A stretch of 64,000 nucleotides of DNA from JALQUL01 sp040382935 (lineage in GTDB: Bacteria > Pseudomonadota > Gammaproteobacteria > Burkholderiales > Burkholderiaceae_C): the NCBI GenBank assembly GCA_040382935.1, contig JBEIEP010000012.1, positions 1 through 64,000 of the forward strand, written 5' to 3'. The position numbers were made by a program, and so were the translations under genes. Shown one piece after another: positions 43,183-51,470 of the stretch. The notes under the pieces were generated by a model. It did no database searches. It was not told the DNA's origin and saw only the letters and a program-made list of their open reading frames with translations. Position 1 is the stretch's first letter. Each line of letters opens with the position of its first letter.

Positions 43183-44541
43183 TCAACGTGCGCCCAGTTG
43201 GACAAAGGGCGACAAAGTGGCGTTGCCCTTGGCCGGGGCAATGGGCGCTGCGATCTTGGACTGGCCATCCATGCGGAACGTGGTCCGAAAGGCGGTGAGG
43301 TCCGAGTCGAAGTACAGGTGCATGGAGGTGGCCGTTTGCATGCCACCGGCCTTGGTAATGGTCTGGTAGTACGACAGGTCGGCCAGCAACACATCGCCCG
43401 CCGCAGAAAAACTGTTGGCGTGCTGGGAGACGAACACCGGGCGGCCGAGCAAAGTGCCGTAGGGCGAGACCTGGATGCCCCCGACGGGTAATCCCGTGGG
43501 CAGGTAAATCGGGTAGTTGCCCAGCATGAGCGTGAAAAGGGCTGGCAACACGTCGTTGTTGACGATCCACACCGCCTTGCCAAATGAGCCTGGAGGCAAG
43601 CGCGAGATCATCTTGGCCAGGTTCTGGGCCAGAAGGGTCTGGGCGGCCTGGCCCGACTCCTTGGCCACCGTCACCGTGGTCGCGTTGGTCATGCAGCCCA
43701 CAGGCAGGCCGGTGCCCGCGCCAAACAGGATCGACTCGTTGGTCTTCCAGCGAATGGAAGTGGCGATCTTGTCGGGCAGGTAGGTTGACAGCGCATTGGT
43801 GTCGTCCAGCAACTCATCCGTCACCGGCACCAGGGCCATGAGCTTTTTGAGGCGCAAGGTGGACAGGCCCAGCACCGGTTTGGTGGCACCGGCCGGATTG
43901 GCTTCGCCTTGCCAGTAGGCTCGGATGCCGTTGGTGCCCCAGGGCGTGGTCTCATCCTTGGGGAAGGCCATGGTGTTGCCCGTGATCTCAACGTTGTCGG
44001 TCAGCGGCAGCAAGGAGTCTTCACCCAGGGAGAGCTGGAAGATTTCTTGAGCGAATTGGGGCGGCACCAGAAAGCCACCGTCCTGAGCCGAGCCTTCGCT
44101 GCCAAAAGAGGCAGGGGCGACGGCACCTCGACCGGAGCCAATCAGGAGGCGCTCGTCGATGGCGCTGCCGGGGTTTTGGGCCTGACGCACGGTTTTGAGG
44201 AAGTCGCCCACGGTTTTGAAGCCGTGCTTGGGGTCGGCTTCGAGGTTGTCGGTGACGGAAATCACCGTGGCTGTGTGACCATGGGAGACTGCTGAATAGG
44301 CTGCGTTGTTCACATTGGTTACGTTGGCCACATTGGCCATATGCGCCTCTTCGGCGATCAGGGCAGCCTCGCGGTCGATGGCTGCTGATGCGGCCTCGAT
44401 CTTGGCCTTAAGGGCGTTGAAGGCATTCAACTCCTCATCGGTCATGTCGCGCTCTTCAGCGGCGGCAATATCGGTCAGGGCACGTGCGTCCTTGACCAGG
44501 GTGGCTTTGCGAGCTTGAAGCTCGCGCAATTGCTTACTCAT
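43183..44541 (-). CDS. Major capsid protein, HK97 fold, with delta domain
   Basis: Predicted capsid protein of 452 aa. The first about 100 residues form a charged coiled coil (LQARKATLVKDARALTDIAAAEERDMTDEE...), the expected scaffolding delta domain removed by the protease. The HK97 core follows with GGFLVPPQFAQEIFQLS, NTMAFPKDETTPWG, LVPVTDELLDDTNALSTYL and GLPVGGIQVSPYGTLLGRPVFVS. An intrinsic terminator-like hairpin lies just before its ribosome site. Confidence 0.97.
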   Translation of the reverse strand: MSKQLRELQARKATLVKDARALTDIAAAEERDMTDEELNAFNALKAKIEAASAAIDREAALIAEEAHMANVANVTNVNNAAYSAVSHGHTATVISVTDNLEADPKHGFKTVGDFLKTVRQAQNPGSAIDERLLIGSGRGAVAPASFGSEGSAQDGGFLVPPQFAQEIFQLSLGEDSLLPLTDNVEITGNTMAFPKDETTPWGTNGIRAYWQGEANPAGATKPVLGLSTLRLKKLMALVPVTDELLDDTNALSTYLPDKIATSIRWKTNESILFGAGTGLPVGCMTNATTVTVAKESGQAAQTLLAQNLAKMISRLPPGSFGKAVWIVNNDVLPALFTLMLGNYPIYLPTGLPVGGIQVSPYGTLLGRPVFVSQHANSFSAAGDVLLADLSYYQTITKAGGMQTATSMHLYFDSDLTAFRTTFRMDGQSKIAAPIAPAKGNATLSPFVQLGAR

Positions 44542-44555
44542 TGGTGTTGCTCCAG

Positions 44556-44593
44556 AAATAAAAATGCCGCCCAGGCAGTAAGCACGGGGCGGC
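44556..44593 (-). terminator. Hairpin plus U-tract just before the capsid gene
   Basis: On the minus strand GCCGCCC and GGGCGGC form a 7-base-pair stem with a 14-base loop, then AUUUUUAUUU. It ends about 15 bases before the capsid start codon. A second hairpin (GCGACC/GGTCGC, 44604-44619) lies just upstream of it in the transcript. It looks like an intrinsic terminator or attenuator between the protease and capsid genes, or an RNA processing/stability element that helps make capsid mRNA separately. Confidence 0.6.
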
Positions 44594-44679
44594 GGTTTGA
44601 GGCGCGACCAACGGGTCGCAGGTGGTCGGCAGCCCTCAACGGAGGACTGCTGAATTTTGGAAACGGAATCTGTACGGGG

Positions 44680-45618
44680 TCAGATCAGCGCAAGCGCTGC
44701 TCGGGCCCGTCCAAGGCGGGAAGCACCCGATGGCTTTTGAGGGACGGCTTTCTTTTGCATCTTGGCCAGCACATCGTCAAAGGTGGCAATGCCGTCCACC
44801 ATCTTGGCGGCAAGCGCCGCATCGGCGCCCAGCACCCGGCCTTCGCCCATGCCATCACGCACATCGGCAGCTGCGACGCCCCGACCCTTGGCCACGGCTT
44901 TGACGAAGGCGTCGTAGTAGTCGTCCACACGCGACTGCATGAAGGCCTGTGCCTCAGGATCCAGCGGCACATATGGGTTGCCCTCGACCTTGAACTTGCC
45001 AGCAGAGATCAGGGTTGGCTTGACCCCCTCCTCTTCCAGCGCCTTCGAGTAATCAAAGTGGGCCTGCCAGACACCAATGGAGCCGACCTCGCCACCCGGG
45101 GTGACGTAGAACTCACCAGCTGAGCAACCGATCCAGTAAGCGGCAGAGGCGGCCAGGCTGTTAGCCACGGCCACCACGGGCTTTTGGGCCCGGGCTTTGA
45201 CGATCTCAGCGGCCAACTCGGCCACACCGTAGACGCTGCCGCCGGGGCTGTCGATGTCGATCAGGATCTGACCCACCGTGTCATCCGCCAGGACCTGGCG
45301 CAATGCGCTTGTGAATTTCTGAGTGCTGGTGCTGCCCGGCCCCGAGATGTCATCGACCATGTTGCCGCGCTGCGTGACCACGCCATACAGAGGCAATACA
45401 GCGATGCCAGCGCCGGAATGGGAAGAGGCACGGTCTGTTGCGAACTGTTTGCGCGTATCCCGCAGCACCCGGTCCGTATTGATCTGAAACAGCGTCTCGT
45501 CGCTGGGGGACACGTCAGAAGACCAACGGGTGAGGACGGCAGTCATGGCCTGCAGACGCTCGGGCATCAATGCCCAGGGCGTGGTCAAAAATTCAGTGAT
45601 CAGAAGTTGCTTGTTCAT
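44680..45618 (-). CDS. Prohead protease, S49/SppA family
   Basis: Predicted capsid maturation protease of 312 aa (lambda gpC-like, without a fused scaffold). The S49 core is ILIDIDSPGGSVYGVAELA and AVANSLAASAAYWIG with the nucleophile Ser, plus SAGKFKVEGN with the general-base Lys. The start overlaps the portal stop by 4 bases. It would cut the capsid delta domain. Confidence 0.92.
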   Translation of the reverse strand: MNKQLLITEFLTTPWALMPERLQAMTAVLTRWSSDVSPSDETLFQINTDRVLRDTRKQFATDRASSHSGAGIAVLPLYGVVTQRGNMVDDISGPGSTSTQKFTSALRQVLADDTVGQILIDIDSPGGSVYGVAELAAEIVKARAQKPVVAVANSLAASAAYWIGCSAGEFYVTPGGEVGSIGVWQAHFDYSKALEEEGVKPTLISAGKFKVEGNPYVPLDPEAQAFMQSRVDDYYDAFVKAVAKGRGVAAADVRDGMGEGRVLGADAALAAKMVDGIATFDDVLAKMQKKAVPQKPSGASRLGRARAALALI

Positions 45619-47111
45619 TCGTGCATTCCAAGTTCGATGAGCGCTTGCGCCAGTGCATGCTCATCGGTAGGTGTTTCAATATGGGCGGCCCACTGCTCAA
45701 CCCGTGATGGAGTCAAGCCAAAGGTCTCAGAGATCAAATTCACTTCTTTGGGTCCGATCGCACCGGTCCTGCTGATGCGGCGTGCCAGACGCTGTGCATT
45801 GACACGAACCAAACCCCTCAGCCTCTGGCGAATGGCTTGATCAGACCCGGGGGCTGCGTCAGGTGCAACCTGTGCGTCTGCCTCTTCACCTACCTCAACA
45901 CTCTGTGATTCCAGCGCCTCGGCCGCGTCTTCTTCGACCATATTGAGCGGGCGAAGGGGCTGATCCAGTCCAGAAATCGGGTTGAGGTTCTCGGCGATGC
46001 GGGCCTCGTTGCGGGTGAGCCAGCCGTTTTGGATGCCGCTTTGGTAGTAAGCCGAGCGGCTGGCCGCGTCACCGCGCATCAGGTTGGCGAAGTCGAATTC
46101 GATTTCGAGCTGATCGCCGTCAAGCATCAGGTCCGCTTCGATCGAAGCCTCCCAGCGCTCGGCCCAGGGCGTCATGGTGTGCATGACGAACTCCAGGCTC
46201 TGCTGCTCAATGTTCGAGAACGTCGCCCGATCCAGGTCCGCGATCATGTGCGGCGGCACCCGAAACAAGCGGGCGATGTCCGTGATCTGGAACTTGCGCA
46301 GCTCCAGGAACTGGGCGTCCTTGTTCGTGACACCCACCTCATGGAACTTCATGCCGTTTTCCAGCACCAGCACCTTGCCCCGGTTGGCGCCGGACTGGGC
46401 GGCCTGGTAGGACTCCCGAAACACCCGCTTGGCCTCTGCGTCCTTGAAGTTACCCGGGAACTCGATCCAGCCCCCTGTGGGTTTGGCATCGTTGTTGAAG
46501 AACCGGGCGCCATAGTCCTGCGCGGCCAGCGCCATGCCCAGACTCTCACGGGAAAGCTCGATGGGACTCAGGCCCAGCAGACCGTCCGAGGACAAACCCC
46601 GCAGGTGCCAGACCTCGCCACGGGTCAGGACCAGCTCATGGCCTGCCTGGTTCTGAATCCGGTATCGGTAGTCACCTTCAGTGAGCAGTTCAATTCGCAC
46701 CCGGTCCGGATGGATGGGAATCAGCTCGGTGATCTCGCCCCGGCCGTTGGCCAGAATTTGGCAGAAGGCATTGCCACGCAGGGCCAGGTGCCCCTGCAGC
46801 ATCTCGCGCCACTCGAACGGGTTCTGGTACCGGTTGGGCTTCTTGCCCAGCAACCGGTAGAGCCAGTGGTCCGTCACCCTGTCCTTGCCGCCATCTGCTC
46901 GAGCCCGGTAGACCACCAGTGGCAGCGAGGCCATGGTCTCAGACAGGATGCGCACGCAGGCATAGACCGCTGCCAGGCGCATGGCCGAATCGGCCGAGAC
47001 GCGCATGCCAGAGACGCTGCGCACCGATACAGGCTCAAAAAAGAAATCGCCCCATGGGGAGCGATCACTTGCGGAAGCTTTGAATCGGTCAAAGAGGTTG
47101 AAGATTCCCAT
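45615..47111 (-). CDS. Portal protein, HK97 family
   Basis: Portal of 498 aa forming the dodecameric DNA channel. Conserved parts include VSADSAMRLAAVYACVRILSETMASLPLVVYR, NPFEWREMLQGHLALRGNAF, LTRGEVWHLRGLSSDGLLGLSPI and RLFRVPPHMI. The C-terminal tail is acidic and Pro/Ala-rich. It lies between the terminase and the protease gene as expected. Confidence 0.97.
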   Translation of the reverse strand: MGIFNLFDRFKASASDRSPWGDFFFEPVSVRSVSGMRVSADSAMRLAAVYACVRILSETMASLPLVVYRARADGGKDRVTDHWLYRLLGKKPNRYQNPFEWREMLQGHLALRGNAFCQILANGRGEITELIPIHPDRVRIELLTEGDYRYRIQNQAGHELVLTRGEVWHLRGLSSDGLLGLSPIELSRESLGMALAAQDYGARFFNNDAKPTGGWIEFPGNFKDAEAKRVFRESYQAAQSGANRGKVLVLENGMKFHEVGVTNKDAQFLELRKFQITDIARLFRVPPHMIADLDRATFSNIEQQSLEFVMHTMTPWAERWEASIEADLMLDGDQLEIEFDFANLMRGDAASRSAYYQSGIQNGWLTRNEARIAENLNPISGLDQPLRPLNMVEEDAAEALESQSVEVGEEADAQVAPDAAPGSDQAIRQRLRGLVRVNAQRLARRISRTGAIGPKEVNLISETFGLTPSRVEQWAAHIETPTDEHALAQALIELGMHE

Positions 47112-47143
47112 CGGTGGTGTCAGAAAACGCGCCTGCCGTCTCG

Positions 47144-48850
47144 TTAGAGCAGCATCAGCTCGTAGTCGGCTCCCAGCACCACCGAGTCCCCCGGTTTGAT
47201 CGCCCGTGAGAGGGCCATGATCAGTGCCACGATGCCGTCGATCTTGTTTTCTGCTCGCTCCTTGCGCGGGTAAATGTTGTCTTTGACGTCCGTGTGGGCC
47301 ACCACGTTGCTGGCCATCCAGGCCAATACCGGGTCGCCGTCATGGACGAGCTTCTTTTGCAGGACCAGGGCTTCAAGCGTCTTCATCGGTTCGCTGAAAT
47401 TGAGCACCGTAGGACGCACCTCGATCATGGGCAGGCCCTCAGAGAGCATCCGGGTGGACAGCTGTGTGGCCTGAAACGGATCGAAGGCCACGGCTTCCAC
47501 CGAAAACCGGGACGCGATGTCCAGCAGATCGGTCTCGATCCAGCTGAAGTCGATCACGTTGCCCGGCGTCACCGACAGGCGTCCGGTATGGGACCAGCCC
47601 TCGTACTGGCTGTTGCCCGCAGCCTGGACCGTGTCCTCGGGCAGGTAGTACTTGCCAAACACCGCATATGCGTCTGGTGTGTCAGGGTGCTGAAACACCA
47701 TGACCAGCGCCGCAATGTCCGTCTTGCTGGCCAGGTCCAGGCCCACCCAACAGGGTTGCCCGAGAAACTGATCCAACTCCAGATCCGGGTTGGTGCCCGC
47801 GTCCCAGGCCCGCATGTCCATCCAGGCCTTGTCCGCGCTCACCCACTCATTGAGGTGCTTGGTCTTGAAGTTGTTGACCGCGCTGGGCAACTGCATGGCC
47901 TTGGCCTGTAGGGGCACCAAGATCTCTTCGCGCACCGAGATGCCCCAGTTGGGGTTGGCCTTGATGAGGGAGTCCTTGATCGTCCAGTCATCCCCTTCAT
48001 CGAGGCCGTAAATGATCCCGAACTGAGAGTCGTCCTCGAACACCCGGTTCAGGAGTTTGGTGACAAAGCTCCTGACCTCGTAACAAATTCCCGAACGGTT
48101 GCTGCCAGCCGTGGTGATCACCCACAGCAGGGAGTTGTCCCGCTTGCCGGTGCCAGTTTCCACCACGTCATAGACCGTTCGGGTCTTGTGGGCGTGCAGC
48201 TCGTCAATGCAGCCAAAGTGGATGTTCAGGCCATCCAGCGTTGACCCCTCCGCCGAGAGCGCTTCGAACTTGGATCCGGTTTGCAAGACATGCATGTTGT
48301 GCGCCCCGACGTTCACCGCAAACCGGTTCCGAAATCCCGGGCTCAGGCGTGCCATGGTCTGGGCATCGCCAAAGACGATGCGAGCCTGATCGCGGGTGGT
48401 GGCCAGCGAGTACACCTCAGCGCCACCCTCGCGGTCGGCCGCCAGCATGTACAGACCCACCGCCGATGACAAGGTGGACTTGGCATTGCCCCGTGGCACC
48501 TCGATGTAGGACCGCCTGAAACGGCGCTTGCCGTCCGATTTGACCCATCCGAATACCGTGGACAGGATGAACACCTGCCATGGCTCCAGAACAATCATCC
48601 GGCTGGCCAGAGGTCCTTTGACGTGGGGCAGGCGTTCAATGAAAGCGCACAGGTTGTCTGCGGGTCGGTAAGGCCTGCCGTACCGGTCAAGCAGCTCCGG
48701 GTTGAACTGGTAGATGCTGCTCTTGCGTTTGAAGCGGATCAGGTCATCGAGTTGACGTTTGCAGGCCTTCTGAACCCACTCGCAGGTCAGGATCTCTCCC
48801 GATACGACGCGCTGTGCATATTGTTTGGCGCTCGCGGCATATCCACTCAT
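47144..48850 (-). CDS. Terminase large subunit
   Basis: DNA-packaging motor of 568 aa. The ATPase domain has EVPRGNAKSTLS as the Walker A-like motif (residues about 118-127) and HFGCIDELH (Asp216-Glu217) as Walker B. The nuclease domain starts WVGLDLASKTDIAALV with a catalytic Asp, and later VAFDPFQATQL and KIDGIVALIMAL hold further acidic residues. It follows the P27-type small subunit by 15 bases. Confidence 0.97.
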   Translation of the reverse strand: MSGYAASAKQYAQRVVSGEILTCEWVQKACKRQLDDLIRFKRKSSIYQFNPELLDRYGRPYRPADNLCAFIERLPHVKGPLASRMIVLEPWQVFILSTVFGWVKSDGKRRFRRSYIEVPRGNAKSTLSSAVGLYMLAADREGGAEVYSLATTRDQARIVFGDAQTMARLSPGFRNRFAVNVGAHNMHVLQTGSKFEALSAEGSTLDGLNIHFGCIDELHAHKTRTVYDVVETGTGKRDNSLLWVITTAGSNRSGICYEVRSFVTKLLNRVFEDDSQFGIIYGLDEGDDWTIKDSLIKANPNWGISVREEILVPLQAKAMQLPSAVNNFKTKHLNEWVSADKAWMDMRAWDAGTNPDLELDQFLGQPCWVGLDLASKTDIAALVMVFQHPDTPDAYAVFGKYYLPEDTVQAAGNSQYEGWSHTGRLSVTPGNVIDFSWIETDLLDIASRFSVEAVAFDPFQATQLSTRMLSEGLPMIEVRPTVLNFSEPMKTLEALVLQKKLVHDGDPVLAWMASNVVAHTDVKDNIYPRKERAENKIDGIVALIMALSRAIKPGDSVVLGADYELMLL

Positions 48851-48865
48851 CGTTTGCTCTCGGTC

Positions 48866-49327
48866 TTACCCAACAATGTCCTCCCAGAGATCGAGCTCTT
48901 CGCCCGGTCGCTCGTTTGGAATGGAAATGCGCGAGCGAGACGCTGGGGTGAATCCCATCTCGATCGCGGCCTTGGTCATGATCTGTGCCTGCTTGTTGGC
49001 AATGGCCAGGTACGGCGACTGCATGGGCACACCGCTGTGGGGCGCCTTCACCAAGAGTCCCGTTTTGCCGATGCCTGCCTGGGCCTGTCGGTACAGGTCT
49101 GCCGCGCAGGCCCAGATTTCCAGCACGGACATGTCCAACTTGCGAATCAGGGTGGGCGGTGCACATTCAAGCGCGTAGCGCCAGGCAGCCTTGGCACCCT
49201 CAGGCATGTAGTCCGGAGGCTCGACCAGCAAGCCCTCTGGGACGGGCTCGTGGTAGTTGGTCCGGCAAGGCTGCAAGGTCCCCTTGATCTGCTTGACTTG
49301 AGTCGGCAGTGGCTTGCGTCCGCCCAT
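48866..49327 (-). CDS. Terminase small subunit, P27 family
   Basis: Predicted small terminase of 153 aa that recognises packaging DNA. Typical P27 features are the opening GGRKPLPTQVKQIKGTLQPCRTN, EPPDYMPEGAKAAWRYA and YLAIANKQAQIMTKAAIEMGFTPASRSRI. It lies directly before the large subunit. Confidence 0.95.
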   Translation of the reverse strand: MGGRKPLPTQVKQIKGTLQPCRTNYHEPVPEGLLVEPPDYMPEGAKAAWRYALECAPPTLIRKLDMSVLEIWACAADLYRQAQAGIGKTGLLVKAPHSGVPMQSPYLAIANKQAQIMTKAAIEMGFTPASRSRISIPNERPGEELDLWEDIVG

Positions 49328-49489
49328 AAATCACCCGCTTGGTTTGATGTTCATTCGATGCACGGCCTTTGCTGCGCAGAGTCTTTGGAAAAGGGGATAC
49401 CCCCCCTTGTTCAATTTGCACGCACAAAAATTTGCGCAAGCGCACGCATCTCGGGCGCCAGCCTGTAGAGATTCAGACCCCCTACCCCC
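49328..49489. other. Non-coding gap between terminase and HNH gene (candidate cos region)
   Basis: About 160 bases without a gene. It contains a run of seven C (49399-49405) and closely spaced TTGCGC/GCGCAC sequences. In HNH/P27 phages the cohesive-end site usually lies here, but no cos consensus can be assigned by eye. Confidence 0.3.
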
Positions 49490-49870
49490 TCAGGACGGGG
49501 CCTGGTTGCGCAGGGATGCCGTCTCTGAGGCGGTCTTGGCGTTGTGACAGGGCACGCACAGGCTTTGCAGGTTCGCTCGCTCAAAGCGCTCACCGCCAAG
49601 CTTCACCGGAACGATGTGATCAACCACCTTGGCGGGCTGGAGCACGCCCTTGGCCTGGCACCTGCAGCAAAGCGGGTTATCCCGTAACACCGCTGCACGT
49701 GTGTTGCGCCACCTGGCCGATTGATAGAAGCCGAGCTCAGTGTCAAACCCACGCCGCGCACGCCCGTACTCACGGTGCACTTGGGGCTGGTGATTGGTGC
49801 AGTAGCCGGGCACGTTCAGCACCTGCGCGCAACCCGGATATCTGCAAGGAGTGGGCGCACTTCGCGGCAT
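49490..49870 (-). CDS. HNH endonuclease
   Basis: Protein of 126 aa, an HNH nuclease as found next to terminase genes in cos phages, where it assists packaging cleavage. Zinc cysteines and catalytic residues are in CCRCQAKGVLQPAKVVDHIV, PVKLGGERFERANLQSL and CVPCHNAKT. The N-terminus has a further C-x4-C... C-x2-H group (CRYPGCAQVLNVPGYCTNH). Confidence 0.93.
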   Translation of the reverse strand: MPRSAPTPCRYPGCAQVLNVPGYCTNHQPQVHREYGRARRGFDTELGFYQSARWRNTRAAVLRDNPLCCRCQAKGVLQPAKVVDHIVPVKLGGERFERANLQSLCVPCHNAKTASETASLRNQAPS

Positions 49871-49976
49871 TTCAATCGTCTTTCAAGGAATAAGCGACAG
49901 CTTCAAAAATTGACTTGGCTTCATCTTGATTCAGAGCGTCAATGCTCCACATCCAATCAACACAAGGAGAAAGCGA

Positions 49977-50186
49977 ATGAAATCAAGCCAAGAAATCGAC
50001 CAGCTGTTCAACCGCATCGCGAACGAACACCTCTACATCGAAACCCTGGAGACCCAGCACAGAGACCGGCTGGATTTTCACGAGGTGGCGGTATGGGGCA
50101 TCAAGTGCGCGCTGGCCGCAGCCTACGCAGAAGGGATCGCAGCAGGAAAAAAAGTAAAAGCACCAAGGAGCAAACAATGCAACTGA
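49977..50186 (+). CDS. Small phage/plasmid protein (DUF6900-like)
   Basis: 69-aa protein on the opposite strand to the phage late genes. The sequence EIDQLFNRIANEHLYIETLETQHRDRLDFHEVAVWGIKCALAAAYAEGIAAGK matches from memory the DUF6900 pattern. The ribosome site AAGGAG is eight bases upstream. It overlaps the next gene by 10 bases and starts a four-gene plus-strand island. Function unknown. Confidence 0.75.
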   Translation: MKSSQEIDQLFNRIANEHLYIETLETQHRDRLDFHEVAVWGIKCALAAAYAEGIAAGKKVKAPRSKQCN

Positions 50187-50644
50187 CTGACACCCAGCGC
50201 ACGCTACTCGAAGCAGCCGCCAAGCATCCAGAAAAGAAACTGGTGGACTTTCCGGAGAACCTCAAAGGTGGTGCCCGCATGAAAGTGATCACCGCCATGA
50301 TCAACACACAGTTGATTGAGACCTGCGCCGATGAGCCCAACGTTTACATGGCCACGCAAGCAGGCATGCAAGCAATCGGCATCGCAACACAACCGTCAAC
50401 GCCGCACACAACGCAGGCCACGCGTACAACACGTGAGGGCACCAAGCAGGCTGTGCTGATCGAGCTGCTCAGCCGCGCCGAGGGTGCCACGCTGCCGCAG
50501 ATGACCGAGGCCACAGGCTGGCAGGTTCACACCGTACGCGGCGCGATGGCAGGCGCACTCAAAAAGAAGCTGGGTCTAGAAATCACCTCTGAGAAGCAGA
50601 CCGGCACAGACCGCGTCTACCGCATCACCACCACAAACGTTTAA
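50177..50644 (+). CDS. DUF3489 domain protein
   Basis: 155 aa from ATG 50177 with AAGGAG upstream. The N-terminal part is helical (LTDTQRTLLEAAAKHPEKKLVDFPENLKGG). The C-terminal EGTKQAVLIELLSRAEGATLPQMTEATGWQVHTVRGAMAGALKKKLGLEI is a DUF3489-type winged-helix-like domain found in phages, plasmids and islands. It probably binds DNA, but the function is not known. Confidence 0.85.
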   Translation: MQLTDTQRTLLEAAAKHPEKKLVDFPENLKGGARMKVITAMINTQLIETCADEPNVYMATQAGMQAIGIATQPSTPHTTQATRTTREGTKQAVLIELLSRAEGATLPQMTEATGWQVHTVRGAMAGALKKKLGLEITSEKQTGTDRVYRITTTNV

Positions 50645-50651
50645 GGCTCAC

Positions 50652-51011
50652 ATGAACCCAATCACCATCACCATCGAATCCAAGCCCACGACCATCAACT
50701 TCGATGGCCGCGAATTACAGGTTCAAAAGCTCAGCATACCGCTGCCCTTTGGCCGCAAGCCAACAGACATCTCCGACATTGCCGCTTGCGGCGTCGAGGC
50801 GGTCTACGTGACCGAAATCCGGGAGATGGACCCAGAAGAATTTGATGGCTTCAAATTGAACCTGGGCAAGTCTCGAGACTGGCTCAAAGGCAAGGGGGGC
50901 GATTACTGGGATGGCCGGTTGTGCGTGATGGTGCGCGCACCTGGTCGCCCCTACTTGTTCATCGATCCATCCGGAGGAGACAGCGTTCGCTACCTCGCGC
51001 GTCTGGGCTGA
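50652..51011 (+). CDS. Hypothetical protein, plus-strand island
   Basis: 119 aa, not recognised. The start lies 7 bases after the DUF3489 stop, so they are co-transcribed. Pro/Asp-rich with a Lys/Gly segment (LGKSRDWLKGKGGDYWDG) and no membrane segments. Downstream, 51012-51110 is non-coding. Confidence 0.6.
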   Translation: MNPITITIESKPTTINFDGRELQVQKLSIPLPFGRKPTDISDIAACGVEAVYVTEIREMDPEEFDGFKLNLGKSRDWLKGKGGDYWDGRLCVMVRAPGRPYLFIDPSGGDSVRYLARLG

Positions 51012-51110
51012 TCAGTCACAAATAAGCAACTGATCAAAAAGATTTGATGAATCGCTTTACTTCTTCCCCAAGTAGAGCGTTCATAGAGGCATCGCAACAA
51101 GGACGAACCC

Positions 51111-51470
51111 ATGCACATCAACACCACACCGACAACACAAAACGAGGCCTGGGGCTTTTGGGGAACGATGGGCGGACACGCCTGCGTGGCCTGGCCCGTC
51201 GCTATGCAACAAATCGCCGAGGTCACAGGCGAACCTCTTGAATCGGTCCGGGCATTCCTGGACAGCAAGCAAGGCAGGCACTTCGCCGATTCGGTCAGAG
51301 ATGGACAGGCCGGTGGCCTTTCGATCAACGCTGCTTTCGCCCAAGCCATAGCCAAATGGATGGATTGGAAGATTGGCCGACTCACGGCGCGGGAAACTGG
51401 CATCCCACGAGGCCTGCCCTACCTGACCGGCTTTGTGATTCACTGTGGCTTGGATGAGGTCTGCTACTGA
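51111..51470 (+). CDS. Hypothetical protein, plus-strand island
   Basis: 119 aa, not recognised. It contains a possible helix-turn-helix-like helical part (AMQQIAEVTGEPLESVRAFLDSKQGRHFADSV) and ends with a hydrophobic GLPYLTGFVIHCGLDEVCY. Its 3' end overlaps the 3' end of the minus-strand methyltransferase gene by 7 bases (convergent). Confidence 0.6.
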   Translation: MHINTTPTTQNEAWGFWGTMGGHACVAWPVAMQQIAEVTGEPLESVRAFLDSKQGRHFADSVRDGQAGGLSINAAFAQAIAKWMDWKIGRLTARETGIPRGLPYLTGFVIHCGLDEVCY

